From Bdellovibrionales bacterium (GTDB lineage: Bacteria > Bdellovibrionota > Bdellovibrionia > Bdellovibrionales > Bdellovibrionaceae), in the NCBI GenBank assembly GCA_005793345.1, contig SXSU01000086.1, positions 1 through 53,639 of the forward strand: a DNA stretch of 53,639 bases, written 5' to 3'. The notes under the pieces are model-generated. The model saw only the letters and a program-made list of their open reading frames with translations, was not told where the DNA came from and made no database searches. Each line of letters opens with the position of its first letter. The stretch's first letter is position 1. Below, piece by piece: positions 18,678 to 28,488 of the stretch. The position numbers and the translations under genes are program-made.

Positions 18678-19205
18678 TTATCTGTAGAATAGATAAAAGG
18701 AACAAACATCTTTTAGATCTGCAAGTCTACATCTTACGGAACACATTGGAAAATCGGTCTCATCGCCATTAAAAACAAATGATACTGTTTCAAGTGAATT
18801 ATACATTTTTATATTTTTCAAAAATTTATTTTGAATTATTTCATTATCTGTATCGCTATACAGGCTAATTTTAATTCCTTTGGTATTCAATAGAGGAGAT
18901 GCTGAAGTGAATTTATAGTTTGAAAGTTCTATATTATAACTAATAAGACATTGGGGAGATAAATATAAATTATTTTTTTTAAGAGCAACGCATTCAAATA
19001 TAAGTGCTTTATCTTGGGTTAAAAATTTTCGATTTTCAAAAAGAGTCCCCTCTGGGGTTTCAGAAGTTGAAATTATAAAATGCGACATAAGAGAGAACAG
19101 ATAATGTGAGTCATCTTCATTAAAAGTAAATGTCTTTATTTCGGAGGCAAAAGTAGTTGGTGTCACAAATAATATTAGAAAAATTAAATTATAAAAAAAA
19201 GTCAT
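18678..19205 (-). CDS. Small secreted protein of unknown function
   Basis: 175 aa with a cleavable signal peptide (FFYNLIFLILFVTPTTFAS). The mature part is about 155 residues with several Cys, including CSVRCRLADLKDVC near the C-terminus, which suggests disulfides in the periplasm. No family recognised. Ribosome-binding site AAGGA. It precedes purT on the same strand, 25 bp away. Confidence 0.65.
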   Translation of the reverse strand: MTFFYNLIFLILFVTPTTFASEIKTFTFNEDDSHYLFSLMSHFIISTSETPEGTLFENRKFLTQDKALIFECVALKKNNLYLSPQCLISYNIELSNYKFTSASPLLNTKGIKISLYSDTDNEIIQNKFLKNIKMYNSLETVSFVFNGDETDFPMCSVRCRLADLKDVCSFYLFYR

Positions 19206-19373
19206 ATGTATTCCTTTTGATAACCATTGGGAGTATTAAGTATGATCACTGGAGATTCAAGAAAAAATTTTATGATGACTGCAGTGAGTATATTTAAAAT
19301 TTGCAAATCTAAAATTTAATGATGTTGCTAAGGTTATAAAGCTATGTCATATCACTTAAAAAGTAGGTGTTAT

Positions 19374-21473
19374 ATGAAGTTGTTTCTATTCAGTCTGATT
19401 ATTTTATTAAGTTCCTTCTCAAATGGAAAAATAGAAAAAAAAGATTATAAATATGTTCCCAATCAATTAATTATCAAATTCAAAGTATCAAAATCTCCTC
19501 AATTAAACTATGTGCAAAGAAATTTTTTTAAAATTTATAATGCCAGTATTATTACTCAATTTTCAAGTAATGGGGCTATGTTGGTGGAGTTTCCTGATGC
19601 AGTAATAAATAAAAACAAAAATGGTTTGCTGGGATTGTTTCAAAGTATTAATGCAATTGATATGATTGAATATGCAGAACCAAATTGGATACTTCGTGCG
19701 AGAACGAATTTAAGTATGGGTCCTAATGATCCTCTCTTTGATCAATTACATGTCTATAACTCAAATCAATCAGTGAATACTAATATTTTTGCAAATGAAG
19801 CATGGAATATTACTAAGGGCTCAAAAAAAATTTTGGTGGCAGTAATTGACTCCGGTGTTGACTACAACCATGAGGATTTAGCTAAAAATTATTGGAATAA
19901 TCCTGCAGAGTTGGGTATTGATTCTCATGGTATAGATAAAAGTAAAAATGGGATTGATGACGACAATAATGGTTTTATAGATGATTGGCGTGGTTGGAAT
20001 TTTGTCGGAAACAACAATAATCCAATGGATGATAATAAGCATGGAACACACTGTGCGGGCACAATTGGAGCTGTGGGAAATAACGGAATCGGAATAACGG
20101 GATTAAATTGGAATAGCTCTATCGTTGGTTTAAAATTTTTAGATACAGAGGGAGCGGGGAGTCTTGCCAATGGCGTATTAGCAATTGAGTACGCAATTAA
20201 GTTAGGAGTAACTGTAATGAATAATAGCTGGGGGGGAGATGAGTACTCTCCCACTATGGCAGCTGCAATCCAAAAAGCAAGTAAAGCTGGAATTTTATTT
20301 GTTGTAGCTGCTGGTAATAATGGAAGTGATAATGATGTTAATTTAGATTATCCAGCTGCTTATCCATTTGAAAATATAATTTCAGTTGGAGCCATTAATA
20401 CAGAGGGAAATCTTGCTAGCTTTTCAAATTATGGTGAGAAATCAGTCCAGCTAGTTGCCCCTGGAACTAATATATTTTCAACCACTCCAGGAAATTCATA
20501 TGAACAACTTGATGGAACATCGATGGCGGCTCCATTTGTAACTGGAGCCATTGCGTTAATTAAATCAAGGTTCCCTCAGTTGACTTCGAAACAAATAAAA
20601 GCAAGGTTGCTAGGAACTGCACAACTGAATTCAAAATTAAAAGGTTATGTACATAATGGATTGTTGAACTTAGTTGATGCTCTAACGGATGATCATATTC
20701 CTCCAGCAGTACCTAAAAATTTAAAAATTATCGAAACAAATATTTCGTCCCTAAATTTGAGTTTGGAAATGGATCAAGATCTAACAACATCTATAAAGAA
20801 AATTTTTTTTGAAGTTCGCTACTCTAAAGAAAATCCAATTCAAACTCAAAATGATTGGGACCGTTCGATTCCTTTGCAAGTTGAAGTTGAAAACCGACAG
20901 GATCAAATTTATATTAGTGGATTTCCATTGAGTTCAACAGGATATATTGCAATTCGAGCAGTCGATCATTTTGGAAATGAAAGTGATGTGTCTGCCAGTT
21001 TACCCTATAAATTAAAACCAGCTTCAGTTATTTATAAAAATGATGGTAATACATTAGAGGGATTAAGTACTGATGGAACTTGGGGAATCGAAAAAATAAC
21101 CAATTTAGGTCCTGTTCTTTCAGATAGTCCTGGCACAGATTATGGGTTTCATAAAGTTAATATTTTAAATTTACCTGGGATCAAAATAAAAAATGATGAT
21201 TTTATAGTTTCATTTGATTCTAAATATGATTTTGAATCCGGATATGATTTTGGTTACCTGGAATATTCAATTGATGATGGTATTCAGTGGAATGAATTAG
21301 CAAAACTCAGTGGTTCTCAAGATTGGACTCAATTTAGTTTTTCGTTTTTAAGACAAAAAATTAAATTCACAGACAGGCTAATTAAGTTTAGATTCAGAGT
21401 TGAAAGTGATTCAACTACTTCGATGAATGGTTGGCTTATTAAAAATTTTAGAATTATTTCAAAAGATAATTAG
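19374..21473 (+). CDS. Secreted subtilisin-like serine protease (S8) with C-terminal beta-sandwich
   Basis: 699 aa from the ATG at 19374; the ATG at 19344 would put ten polar residues before the signal peptide (LFLFSLIILLSSFSNG). A pro-domain follows (YVPNQLIIKFKV... ending IEYAEPNW). The catalytic triad is Asp159 (AVIDSGVDY), His223 (HGTHCAG) and Ser383 (GTSMAAP), with Asn in AAGNNGS. After about residue 440 comes an Fn3-like stretch, then a beta-sandwich with DFGYLEYSIDDGIQWNEL and SMNGWLIKNFRI, like the MAM/M6-associated domains of exported proteases. Acts outside the cytoplasm. Confidence 0.93.
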   Translation: MKLFLFSLIILLSSFSNGKIEKKDYKYVPNQLIIKFKVSKSPQLNYVQRNFFKIYNASIITQFSSNGAMLVEFPDAVINKNKNGLLGLFQSINAIDMIEYAEPNWILRARTNLSMGPNDPLFDQLHVYNSNQSVNTNIFANEAWNITKGSKKILVAVIDSGVDYNHEDLAKNYWNNPAELGIDSHGIDKSKNGIDDDNNGFIDDWRGWNFVGNNNNPMDDNKHGTHCAGTIGAVGNNGIGITGLNWNSSIVGLKFLDTEGAGSLANGVLAIEYAIKLGVTVMNNSWGGDEYSPTMAAAIQKASKAGILFVVAAGNNGSDNDVNLDYPAAYPFENIISVGAINTEGNLASFSNYGEKSVQLVAPGTNIFSTTPGNSYEQLDGTSMAAPFVTGAIALIKSRFPQLTSKQIKARLLGTAQLNSKLKGYVHNGLLNLVDALTDDHIPPAVPKNLKIIETNISSLNLSLEMDQDLTTSIKKIFFEVRYSKENPIQTQNDWDRSIPLQVEVENRQDQIYISGFPLSSTGYIAIRAVDHFGNESDVSASLPYKLKPASVIYKNDGNTLEGLSTDGTWGIEKITNLGPVLSDSPGTDYGFHKVNILNLPGIKIKNDDFIVSFDSKYDFESGYDFGYLEYSIDDGIQWNELAKLSGSQDWTQFSFSFLRQKIKFTDRLIKFRFRVESDSTTSMNGWLIKNFRIISKDN

Positions 21474-21533
21474 TTGCTAGCTTTACACGATATAATTTAA
21501 TTCAGGCAAAGTTGGATGACTGATCATTTAAAA

Positions 21534-23009
21534 TTATTTTTTTTTAAAGCGATAATAGATATTTGGTCCTGAACCATATTTTTTAATAATGGATTTATCA
21601 ATTCCCCATAAAATTAGTTTAAGTGCAGTTGGTTTTGATACATTAAGTAATTTAGATATGCTCTTAGCATTAAAATGTCGATGTTGAAATTGGTCTTTAA
21701 TTTTAAAAAAAGAATTTTGTAATGATACTTGTGTGAATCTAATATTATTTCGAGATTCTGAATGAAGTTGAATATGACTTGAGTTGATTTTAATTTTGAA
21801 ATCTAATGATAAACTTCGCATTGAATTATTAAATCTTTTGATAGAGTTTCGAACACGTGCAGGTGAAGAAAAGGGATTAAAATATTCTTTTGGATAAAGA
21901 CTATGAAAAACAGTACCCATTCGAGGGGGCTTGTATATATCCCGGCATAGAATTTGTAATAATTTGTACGATGTTGGTCTTTGAACTAAAAGTCTGGGGA
22001 TGTTTGAAAAGTCTAAATCAATTTTTTCTAAATAAGATGATTCATTTTGAAATCCTGGCTTATATATAAGTGGTATCTTAGGATCTTCAATTATGCCATA
22101 TATTTTCTTAATTCTTTTTTTATATCCAGAGTAAGGTGTACCAATGAGAATGCGTTGAAGTAGTTCTTCATTATTTAAGATTCTTGCTAGATGAAAGTCA
22201 CAATCCCTAACAGTTTCCCAATTTTTTAAATCCAATGCTTGGCAGCGAATTGAATTTAGTTTACTTAAATTAGATTCAGACTTTGGATTCATTTCTAGAT
22301 CAAGGACAGCCTTCCACTTTTCAACATAAAGTTTATATCGGCTACCTCCTTGATCGAGATATTTTGTTGCATATGTCAGACTTAATCTTGCCTCTTTATA
22401 TTGTCGATTTAATAAGTGAATTTGTGATTTAATTTCAAAACTGTTCCCAGTTAAAATGAATGCATTTGGATTTTTAAATAAATCATTTTGTAAATCGTTT
22501 AATAATAGTTCTCCCTCATTTAAATCTCCGTTAGCAATATGGGCAGCGACTAAGTTTAATCTACCAACTAAAATTTTATATTCATCCTTTTGTGATTTAA
22601 TAAACTTAGTAATTAGGGGGATGGAATTTTCATAATCCCATTCTGAAAATAATAAAAAAGCATAATTTAATAGTGAATTCACATCTGCATTCAAGGTTTT
22701 AAATATTATTTTAGCTTCATTATTTGCTCCTATTCCAGCAAGGGCTGCTGCATAGGCAGAAAGAGAGTTGCTTTCGATTATAAGTTTTGAATCATAATCT
22801 TTTTCACTTCTAAAAAAACGATATAAAAATTTTAATGCTAAATAAAAATCATTATTTCGATAGGCAAGTTCAGAAAATGCAGTGGCTTGCTCAATATCTA
22901 TTTGGCTTCGATTAATTTTATTTAATTCAAACAAAACTGAAGATCGAAAACCTTGTTGAGTATCCAAATGCAATTTTTGCAAAATTTTTCTAAATTCATT
23001 TTTATTCAT
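21534..23009 (-). CDS. TPR protein with two C-terminal winged-helix-like domains (putative regulator, paralogue 2)
   Basis: 491 aa. TPR-like helical repeats over about 1-270 (RNNDFYLALKFLYRFF, NNEAKIIFKTL, QYKEARLSLTYA). Then RPTSYKLLQILCRDIYK and HSLYPKEYFNPFSSPARV, resembling a SARP/OmpR winged helix (about 330-400). The end contains SISKLLNVSKPTALKLILWG, a convincing helix-turn-helix. It matches the 10.7-kb gene along its length, most clearly at WETVRDCDFHLARI and around SLYP.E.FNP. Divergent from a methyltransferase gene, as is its paralogue. Weak ribosome-binding site. Confidence 0.72.
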   Translation of the reverse strand: MNKNEFRKILQKLHLDTQQGFRSSVLFELNKINRSQIDIEQATAFSELAYRNNDFYLALKFLYRFFRSEKDYDSKLIIESNSLSAYAAALAGIGANNEAKIIFKTLNADVNSLLNYAFLLFSEWDYENSIPLITKFIKSQKDEYKILVGRLNLVAAHIANGDLNEGELLLNDLQNDLFKNPNAFILTGNSFEIKSQIHLLNRQYKEARLSLTYATKYLDQGGSRYKLYVEKWKAVLDLEMNPKSESNLSKLNSIRCQALDLKNWETVRDCDFHLARILNNEELLQRILIGTPYSGYKKRIKKIYGIIEDPKIPLIYKPGFQNESSYLEKIDLDFSNIPRLLVQRPTSYKLLQILCRDIYKPPRMGTVFHSLYPKEYFNPFSSPARVRNSIKRFNNSMRSLSLDFKIKINSSHIQLHSESRNNIRFTQVSLQNSFFKIKDQFQHRHFNAKSISKLLNVSKPTALKLILWGIDKSIIKKYGSGPNIYYRFKKK

Positions 23010-23207
23010 ATTTAAGTTCTTAAGTTTTATTATTTATTTTCTCATTTTGAAACATATTTTTTAACAAACTGATCTTATTGCACATTTCGGTTTAATCGAA
23101 AAAAACTTGATACTCTCAATCTTATTTAAAAATTAGTATTCTGTAAACAGTTAAGAGTTAAATATAAAAAGTAAAGACTAAATACTAATTATTAAAATGG
23201 AGATTAT
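23010..23207. promoter_or_regulatory. Divergent intergenic region, second regulator/methyltransferase pair
   Basis: 198 bp, AT-rich, with TTGATA at about 23108. I find no inverted repeat shared with the equivalent region at 10.4-10.7 kb. TGGAG precedes the methyltransferase ATG. Confidence 0.35.
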
Positions 23208-23972
23208 ATGCAAAAAATAATTGAAAAAATAAAAAACAAAGAAAATTCTAACCATGTTATTGCAAATTTAGATAAATTTGAGGAGCAACAAGTTGTTCAA
23301 CGTAATCAAATATTAAGTGAAATTGATTTTAAAAAAATAAATAAAGCCTATGATTCTGAACCCTGGTGGTATGATGTAAGAGGTTTTTTAATTTTAACTT
23401 TTGCATATCAAAGTACTTTGCCATCACAAGTTAGGTTATTTGGAAATAATTTTGGCAAAGAACATCTTGAAGTTGCGGTCGGATCAGGTTCACTTCTCGA
23501 CTTAATTTTAAAATGGAGAGCTTTAACAAACAAACCTTATTCGAAAATTACTGCATTTGATTATGCTGAAAAAATGTTAGCAGGAGCTCTTAAAAAATTC
23601 TCCAAACGAAATGATATGCAACTCTTGCTTGCAGATGCAGCTAAGATGCCATTTAAAGAAAATAGTTTTGATACAATAAACATTGCCAATGCAATTCACT
23701 GTTTGCCGAACCTCATTCAAAGTTTAGATGAAATGTATAGAGTCCTTAAACCTAACGGAACATTAGCCGGGAATGTTTTATTAGTACCCCAGGGTGATTC
23801 TTTTTGGTCTAAATTAGCAAGTAAAATAAATTCATGGGGTATAAAAAAGGGAATACTTCATAAGGCATATTATCAGGATGAAATAATATTTTTACTAGAA
23901 ATGCGTGGTTTTAAAATTACTAGCTCTAAAATAACAGGGAATTGTTTTGATTTTATTGCCACTAAAATTTAA
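23208..23972 (+). CDS. Class I SAM-dependent methyltransferase (UbiE-like)
   Basis: 254 aa. Motif I is HLEVAVGSGSLLDL, motif II acidic turn TAFDYAEKM, motif III ADAAKMPFKENSFDTI and motif IV-like ANAIHCLPNLIQSLDEMYRVLKPNG, all typical of ubiquinone/menaquinone-type methyltransferases, though the substrate is open. An N-terminal 45-residue charged segment and YDSEPWWYDVRG are unusual. It is only a family-level relative of the 9.4-kb methyltransferase (80 residues shorter, different ends). Confidence 0.8.
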   Translation: MQKIIEKIKNKENSNHVIANLDKFEEQQVVQRNQILSEIDFKKINKAYDSEPWWYDVRGFLILTFAYQSTLPSQVRLFGNNFGKEHLEVAVGSGSLLDLILKWRALTNKPYSKITAFDYAEKMLAGALKKFSKRNDMQLLLADAAKMPFKENSFDTINIANAIHCLPNLIQSLDEMYRVLKPNGTLAGNVLLVPQGDSFWSKLASKINSWGIKKGILHKAYYQDEIIFLLEMRGFKITSSKITGNCFDFIATKI

Positions 23973-23993
23973 TAGTCATCAAGTTTATATACT

Positions 23994-24058
23994 AAAATCT
24001 CAAAACGATATGGATATAAAAGTAAATAAAAGTGTTTATATTATTTTGAGATTTTTTA
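23994..24058 (+). terminator. AT-rich terminator-like stem-loop
   Basis: AAAATCTCAAAA (23994-24005) pairs with TTTTGAGATTTT (24044-24055); an inner stem ATATAAA/TTTATAT narrows the loop, and T follows. It lies between methyltransferase and lipoprotein genes, so those two may not share one full-length transcript. Confidence 0.55.
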
Positions 24059-24102
24059 TTTAATTTTTATACAAAATCATATTTTAGGATATAATAATAT
24101 TC

Positions 24103-26316
24103 ATGAATCTAAAACATGTGAAGATTAAAATTCAAAGTCTTATTATTTTATTTATAAGTTCTATTTTACTTATATTTTTTCAAAACTGTAAATTTGAGGC
24201 TAAAGATTTTAGTCAATTAAATTTAAGCTCATATGAAAGTGGAAACGGAGGGGGTTATGCTGGCAAGTTATCTGCAAACTATTATTATTTTATTCCAAAT
24301 TACTTATGCCAAAATAATCCTTCACCTGTAGAAAAAGCAATTTTGCACGAAGGAAAATTACAACTTCAAAGTTTTGACAATAATAATTGTTCACAAACCC
24401 CTCTTTATATAGATCTTAGTTTATTAGAGTTTTCTCCATTTCAGGACGAGTTTGTTGCAATTGATCGAAAATTATATCGAAAATATCCAGGTAATATTGA
24501 TAAAATTCCAGATAATATTGCTGAAGTTATTTGTCGAGACGACTTTAAGAATCCAAAATTAGAAATTGTAGCAGAATTTAATTATGTTTCTAAAGTATCA
24601 CAAAGTATTATTTATTCTAAAAATTCAAATAATGAAATTATAATTTCGAATTCAAGAATATTATCGATGAATAAAGTTTTATATCAGTCTAATGAATTCA
24701 ATTTGAATTTGGATTTTTCAACTATGGGAAAAGATAAATTATTTCATACTTCGATGGAGTTAAAGGAAAATAGTAATTTAAAATTATATTCAACAGTAAT
24801 TAATGAACAAAAAAAATCAATAAACGTTGAATGTATTATAGGTGGCGCATTAGATACGAGTTTGTGGAAAACAAAAAAAATATCTGATCTTAAAACTCAA
24901 ACGATGTTTGTAGATAATTACTCACGATTATATTTTACTTCAAATTCAAATGAGAAAACTTATGCTACCACTCAATTAAATAAAATGCATTATTACACTT
25001 TAAACGATAATAATGAAGTCGAGGATTTTACTTTAAATATGTTTGGAGATAATTTTACATCTTATGAACGGATTTCAACACAAGAAAATATTTTTATTTT
25101 CGCTGCAGCCAAAATTGGTGATTTATTTTTAAGTTGGTATACATATAATTATATAACAAATAAATTAATTAAACTCACTCAAATAAATAAAGATCCAAAG
25201 AGTGTCTACTTGTCCTTTTCGACATTTTTAAGCCCTACATTAACCCACGACGGATTTTTAAGTTTTTTTGTTCAAGATAACTTCACAAATTATTCAATTT
25301 TAAGGTTAGTTAATTTAAGTACTGGCCAAATTTATGATAATGAATTAACGTCTTCAAACTTAAATAATAATTTTACGATTCATAAAGAATCTAATCAAGT
25401 TATTTATCTTGAAAAAAATATTCAATATCAAAGTTATCAAATTAAAATATTTAATCCAATTGATGGTAATTATCGATATATTATGACTGAAATTCCAAAT
25501 GATTTCACAGTTCAATTATTAATGAAAAGTGCATCTTATCAATCTCACTCAAAGATCTCTATAATTATAAAAACACCAAGTTCTAGTATTGGTGATTTTT
25601 TTACATTAAATATAGAAAATGGGTCTATTCATAAAATAGCTTCAGCTATGTATTTATCGTGGGTTTCGCAAGATAATAATTGGTTAGCATTTAACTCAAT
25701 TGATGGAAAAATAAAAAATTATATTTATTCGGTTGAGCATGATAAATTTTTAACTAATCGCCCATTTGAAGCAATGTCAAATCTAGGAAATGAGTTTTAT
25801 ACCAATGAAGGTTATTTTAATTATGTATATACTCAAAATAAAATATATTCATTTGACCCAAAACAGTCTAATCCAAAATTAATTTTACATGATTTAGAAG
25901 CTGATTCTGTTTCAGAACTTTGTAACTCCAAAAAAGGTAAAATTAAATTTTTAGGTTCGCTTCCAGGAGAAAAGAAATTTATTTTCAGTTTTGATAGTGT
26001 GGAGTTGGTGTATTATTTTTATGAAATCGAAGATAACCAAAAATGCACTTTGATAAATAATTTTCCTGCTAATTTTAAATATATCAGTTCATTAAAAATG
26101 ACAAGTATAGGTTTTTTAGTGACTTTTAATAATGATAACTTAACTAATCCAATTGCAAATATTTTTGTACCAATAGATGGTCGTCCACCACTTAAAATTG
26201 ATCCCGTTGGTATTTCAGGTTCATGGCAAACAGAAGTTGATTTTCAACATCGACGTATATTCTTATTAGGACCTATAGGGGGAGATCAGCGAGTTTATCA
26301 AATGAATCTTTTTTGA
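24103..26316 (+). CDS. FQNC-type lipoprotein, probable beta-propeller
   Basis: 737 aa. Signal peptide ends in LLIFFQNC with lipidated Cys29, again with Asn at -1. NGGGYAGK is at 48-55, matching the NGGG..Y.GK of the 7.2-kb lipoprotein. The rest is beta-rich with repeated blade-like segments (SQDNNWLAFNSIDGKI and others, like TolB/PD40 repeats S.D..W.AF.S). A propeller of about seven blades would fit the length, but this is inference from pattern only. It follows the methyltransferase gene. Outer-membrane or surface location is likely. Confidence 0.7.
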   Translation: MNLKHVKIKIQSLIILFISSILLIFFQNCKFEAKDFSQLNLSSYESGNGGGYAGKLSANYYYFIPNYLCQNNPSPVEKAILHEGKLQLQSFDNNNCSQTPLYIDLSLLEFSPFQDEFVAIDRKLYRKYPGNIDKIPDNIAEVICRDDFKNPKLEIVAEFNYVSKVSQSIIYSKNSNNEIIISNSRILSMNKVLYQSNEFNLNLDFSTMGKDKLFHTSMELKENSNLKLYSTVINEQKKSINVECIIGGALDTSLWKTKKISDLKTQTMFVDNYSRLYFTSNSNEKTYATTQLNKMHYYTLNDNNEVEDFTLNMFGDNFTSYERISTQENIFIFAAAKIGDLFLSWYTYNYITNKLIKLTQINKDPKSVYLSFSTFLSPTLTHDGFLSFFVQDNFTNYSILRLVNLSTGQIYDNELTSSNLNNNFTIHKESNQVIYLEKNIQYQSYQIKIFNPIDGNYRYIMTEIPNDFTVQLLMKSASYQSHSKISIIIKTPSSSIGDFFTLNIENGSIHKIASAMYLSWVSQDNNWLAFNSIDGKIKNYIYSVEHDKFLTNRPFEAMSNLGNEFYTNEGYFNYVYTQNKIYSFDPKQSNPKLILHDLEADSVSELCNSKKGKIKFLGSLPGEKKFIFSFDSVELVYYFYEIEDNQKCTLINNFPANFKYISSLKMTSIGFLVTFNNDNLTNPIANIFVPIDGRPPLKIDPVGISGSWQTEVDFQHRRIFLLGPIGGDQRVYQMNLF

Positions 26317-26322
26317 TTCAAA

Positions 26323-27066
26323 CTAAGAATTTAAATTTAATAAAATAGCTCGTAACGGGGAGGCTTCAGCACCTTTAATTTTTAAAGGCAAGGCAATCAA
26401 TTGGTAAAGTCCTTGGTTTGCATTTTTTAAATCAAGTCCCTCTAAAATTGCAATTTTATTTTTATAAAAAGCAGAATGAGTGTCTAATGACTTACTTAAA
26501 GCATGATCCACTGATGGTGTATCTATACCAATTAAAGTTACATTAAAAGTGTTTGCGAGATAATTTACTAATTCAGAACTTAAAAAAGAAAAATTATTAT
26601 TCCATTCATTATAATTTAGAAATGTATTAGTCTTAAAAAGGATTCTTTTAAAGTGAAGTGAAATATTTTCTTTTGGAATTATTTTTTCAAAAGATTTAAA
26701 AAGTTCAATCCAAGTTTGCAGATCAATCTCAATTTTATTATTTTTTTCATTTTTATTATTTTGCCAATGACTTGCAAAATCAATGACACAGCAAGGGCCG
26801 ATATAAGGTTTTAAGGGGACTTGCTCTATAGTGACGCCCTGGTGATTGTAATGATAAGGAGCATCTGCGTGAGCTCCTAAATGCATGGTTGTTTCCATTG
26901 AACTTAAAGAAAGATGGTGACCTTGATTAAAATCCATCGAAAACTTATTTTTAAATTTTAAATCTCCAGGAAAAACTGCCAGTTCTGATGAAATCATTGG
27001 GGAGATATCAATAATTTTAAAATTACAATTATTTATTTGTGGATATGCTTTTTGGGTGTCGTTCAA
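26323..27066 (-). CDS. Cyclase-family metal-dependent hydrolase (kynurenine formamidase-like)
   Basis: 247 aa of the cyclase/KynB family: ISPMISSELAVFPGD at the N-terminus, the metal-binding HLGAHADAPYHY (about 62-73), LIGIDTPSVDHALS and the C-terminal LPLKIKGAEASPLRAIL. It starts with TTG, 3 bp after the stop of the luciferase-like gene, so they form an operon. KynB itself is shorter (about 210 aa) and no other kyn gene is here, so I do not assign the substrate. Confidence 0.85.
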   Translation of the reverse strand: MNDTQKAYPQINNCNFKIIDISPMISSELAVFPGDLKFKNKFSMDFNQGHHLSLSSMETTMHLGAHADAPYHYNHQGVTIEQVPLKPYIGPCCVIDFASHWQNNKNEKNNKIEIDLQTWIELFKSFEKIIPKENISLHFKRILFKTNTFLNYNEWNNNFSFLSSELVNYLANTFNVTLIGIDTPSVDHALSKSLDTHSAFYKNKIAILEGLDLKNANQGLYQLIALPLKIKGAEASPLRAILLNLNS

Positions 27067-27069
27067 TTA

Positions 27070-28317
27070 TTATCTCTTTTGTTCATGTAATTTGCTAATG
27101 AGAGGCTTAACTTGTTCCATAAAAACTTGCATACTATTTTTAATTTCTTCGTTGTTATGATTATTAAAATCAAACCACAACATTAAGCGATCATCAGGGT
27201 GATATTTTTTAACAATGGCCTGAGCAACTTCTTCGGGATTACCTGCAATTGAATTTTCAACAGCATTTTCAACTTTTTTCGGATCTAAGGTTTTCTCCAT
27301 TGCAACCCAATAGTTTTTCCATGCTTTTTGAGAAAGTTCACGGGCCTTTTGGGATTGTAATTCAGGAGATAAATTTTTATCTCCATTTAAAAATATTAAT
27401 GCCGTTCTTGGCATATGACTGCGAGTCCAAGCTCCTCCATCAGGGTGGAAATCTTTTTTCATTCTCTCGTGGGTCTCTTCTATAATATCTCCAGGAGTGA
27501 TTGATAAATTAAAGACTCCAGTTGGTAAAATTTGATTTGCCAGTTTTTGGGTTTCTGGATCGTGGGATCCGATAGTTAGTTTTAAATATTCAAGCGGAGC
27601 TTCAAATGGAATTACACCTACTTTTTCAAATACAAAATATGGGAAGTGAAGTATTGATTCTTTATCCCAACGTCTATGATCTTCTTTTGCAAGTTTATAA
27701 ACTTTGTTCCAAGTCATCTGATCTCTAAAATCTTCTTTTCGTAAATAAATAGGACCGATATCTTGGCTTGAAATATTATCACCCCTAAGAAGACGTAACA
27801 TAATAATTGTTGCCTCTTGGAAAGCTTTATTTTTTACAACATCCCAAGCCGCTTCATCTACAGCATCACGTGGTTTTATACCATAGGCATGATATGAAAA
27901 TGGAAAACGGCCAGCGGCAAAACCTAATTCAAGAATTCTTTTTTCATTTGGTTTTAATGCATGAAGGGATAAGAATGTTTTTACGGCTTCAGCATGGGCA
28001 ATAGGTCCACCATTACAAAGAATATTTCGAATTGCAGAGCCCACATTAATATTTTTAGTTTGTGAAAAAATAAGATGGGCAAGTTGCAAAATATCAGTAT
28101 TTAAACCAATTTCTCCCTTAAAGTGAGGAATAACTGAATTGGGATTTTCTTTTTGAACTTGGCAAGAAAGATGTGTTTCTGCAAGCCAAGCCGTTTTATA
28201 TCCCAATTGATCTGCCCATTTAACTTGATCAAAAAAGTTTTGCCACATGGTTTTTTCACTCGGTAAATAACCATCAACTTCCGTTTGACAAATTGAAAAG
28301 AAAATATCGTAAATCAT
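27070..28317 (-). CDS. LLM-class flavin-dependent oxidoreductase
   Basis: 415 aa bacterial-luciferase-like monooxygenase: FFDQVKWADQLGYKTAWLAETHL at the N-terminus, VGSAIRNILCNGGPIAHAEAVKTF, RILELGFAAGRF, and KLTIGSHDPETQ near the middle. Uses reduced FMN. Ribosome-binding site AAAGGA. First gene of a two-gene operon with the cyclase-family protein; the pair may degrade an amide, lactone or aromatic compound, which is a guess. Confidence 0.88.
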   Translation of the reverse strand: MIYDIFFSICQTEVDGYLPSEKTMWQNFFDQVKWADQLGYKTAWLAETHLSCQVQKENPNSVIPHFKGEIGLNTDILQLAHLIFSQTKNINVGSAIRNILCNGGPIAHAEAVKTFLSLHALKPNEKRILELGFAAGRFPFSYHAYGIKPRDAVDEAAWDVVKNKAFQEATIIMLRLLRGDNISSQDIGPIYLRKEDFRDQMTWNKVYKLAKEDHRRWDKESILHFPYFVFEKVGVIPFEAPLEYLKLTIGSHDPETQKLANQILPTGVFNLSITPGDIIEETHERMKKDFHPDGGAWTRSHMPRTALIFLNGDKNLSPELQSQKARELSQKAWKNYWVAMEKTLDPKKVENAVENSIAGNPEEVAQAIVKKYHPDDRLMLWFDFNNHNNEEIKNSMQVFMEQVKPLISKLHEQKR

Positions 28318-28428
28318 TGAAAATCCTTTTTGAATTATGCTTTAAATGCCTTGATCCAATTGCAAGACATTAAAATCAAAAACAAAAAGTTTGTCAGGTG
28401 ATTATTTAGGAGTTCCATTTGCGTCAAA

Positions 28429-28466
28429 AAAAAAGAGAAATTAAGCATCGACTTAATTTCTCTTCT
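28429..28466 (-). terminator. Intrinsic terminator
   Basis: AAGAGAAATTAAG and CTTAATTTCTCTT form a 13-bp stem with a 6-nt loop, followed on the minus strand by a run of about nine T. Terminates the small periplasmic protein gene. Confidence 0.92.
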
Positions 28467-28488
28467 CTTAAAATATTTAAAAATTTAA

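Noticed and set aside
24103..26316. Reading the lipoprotein as a TolB homologue
   Set aside because: Only a loose blade pattern is shared; no Tol-Pal genes are near and the N-terminus is lipidated.
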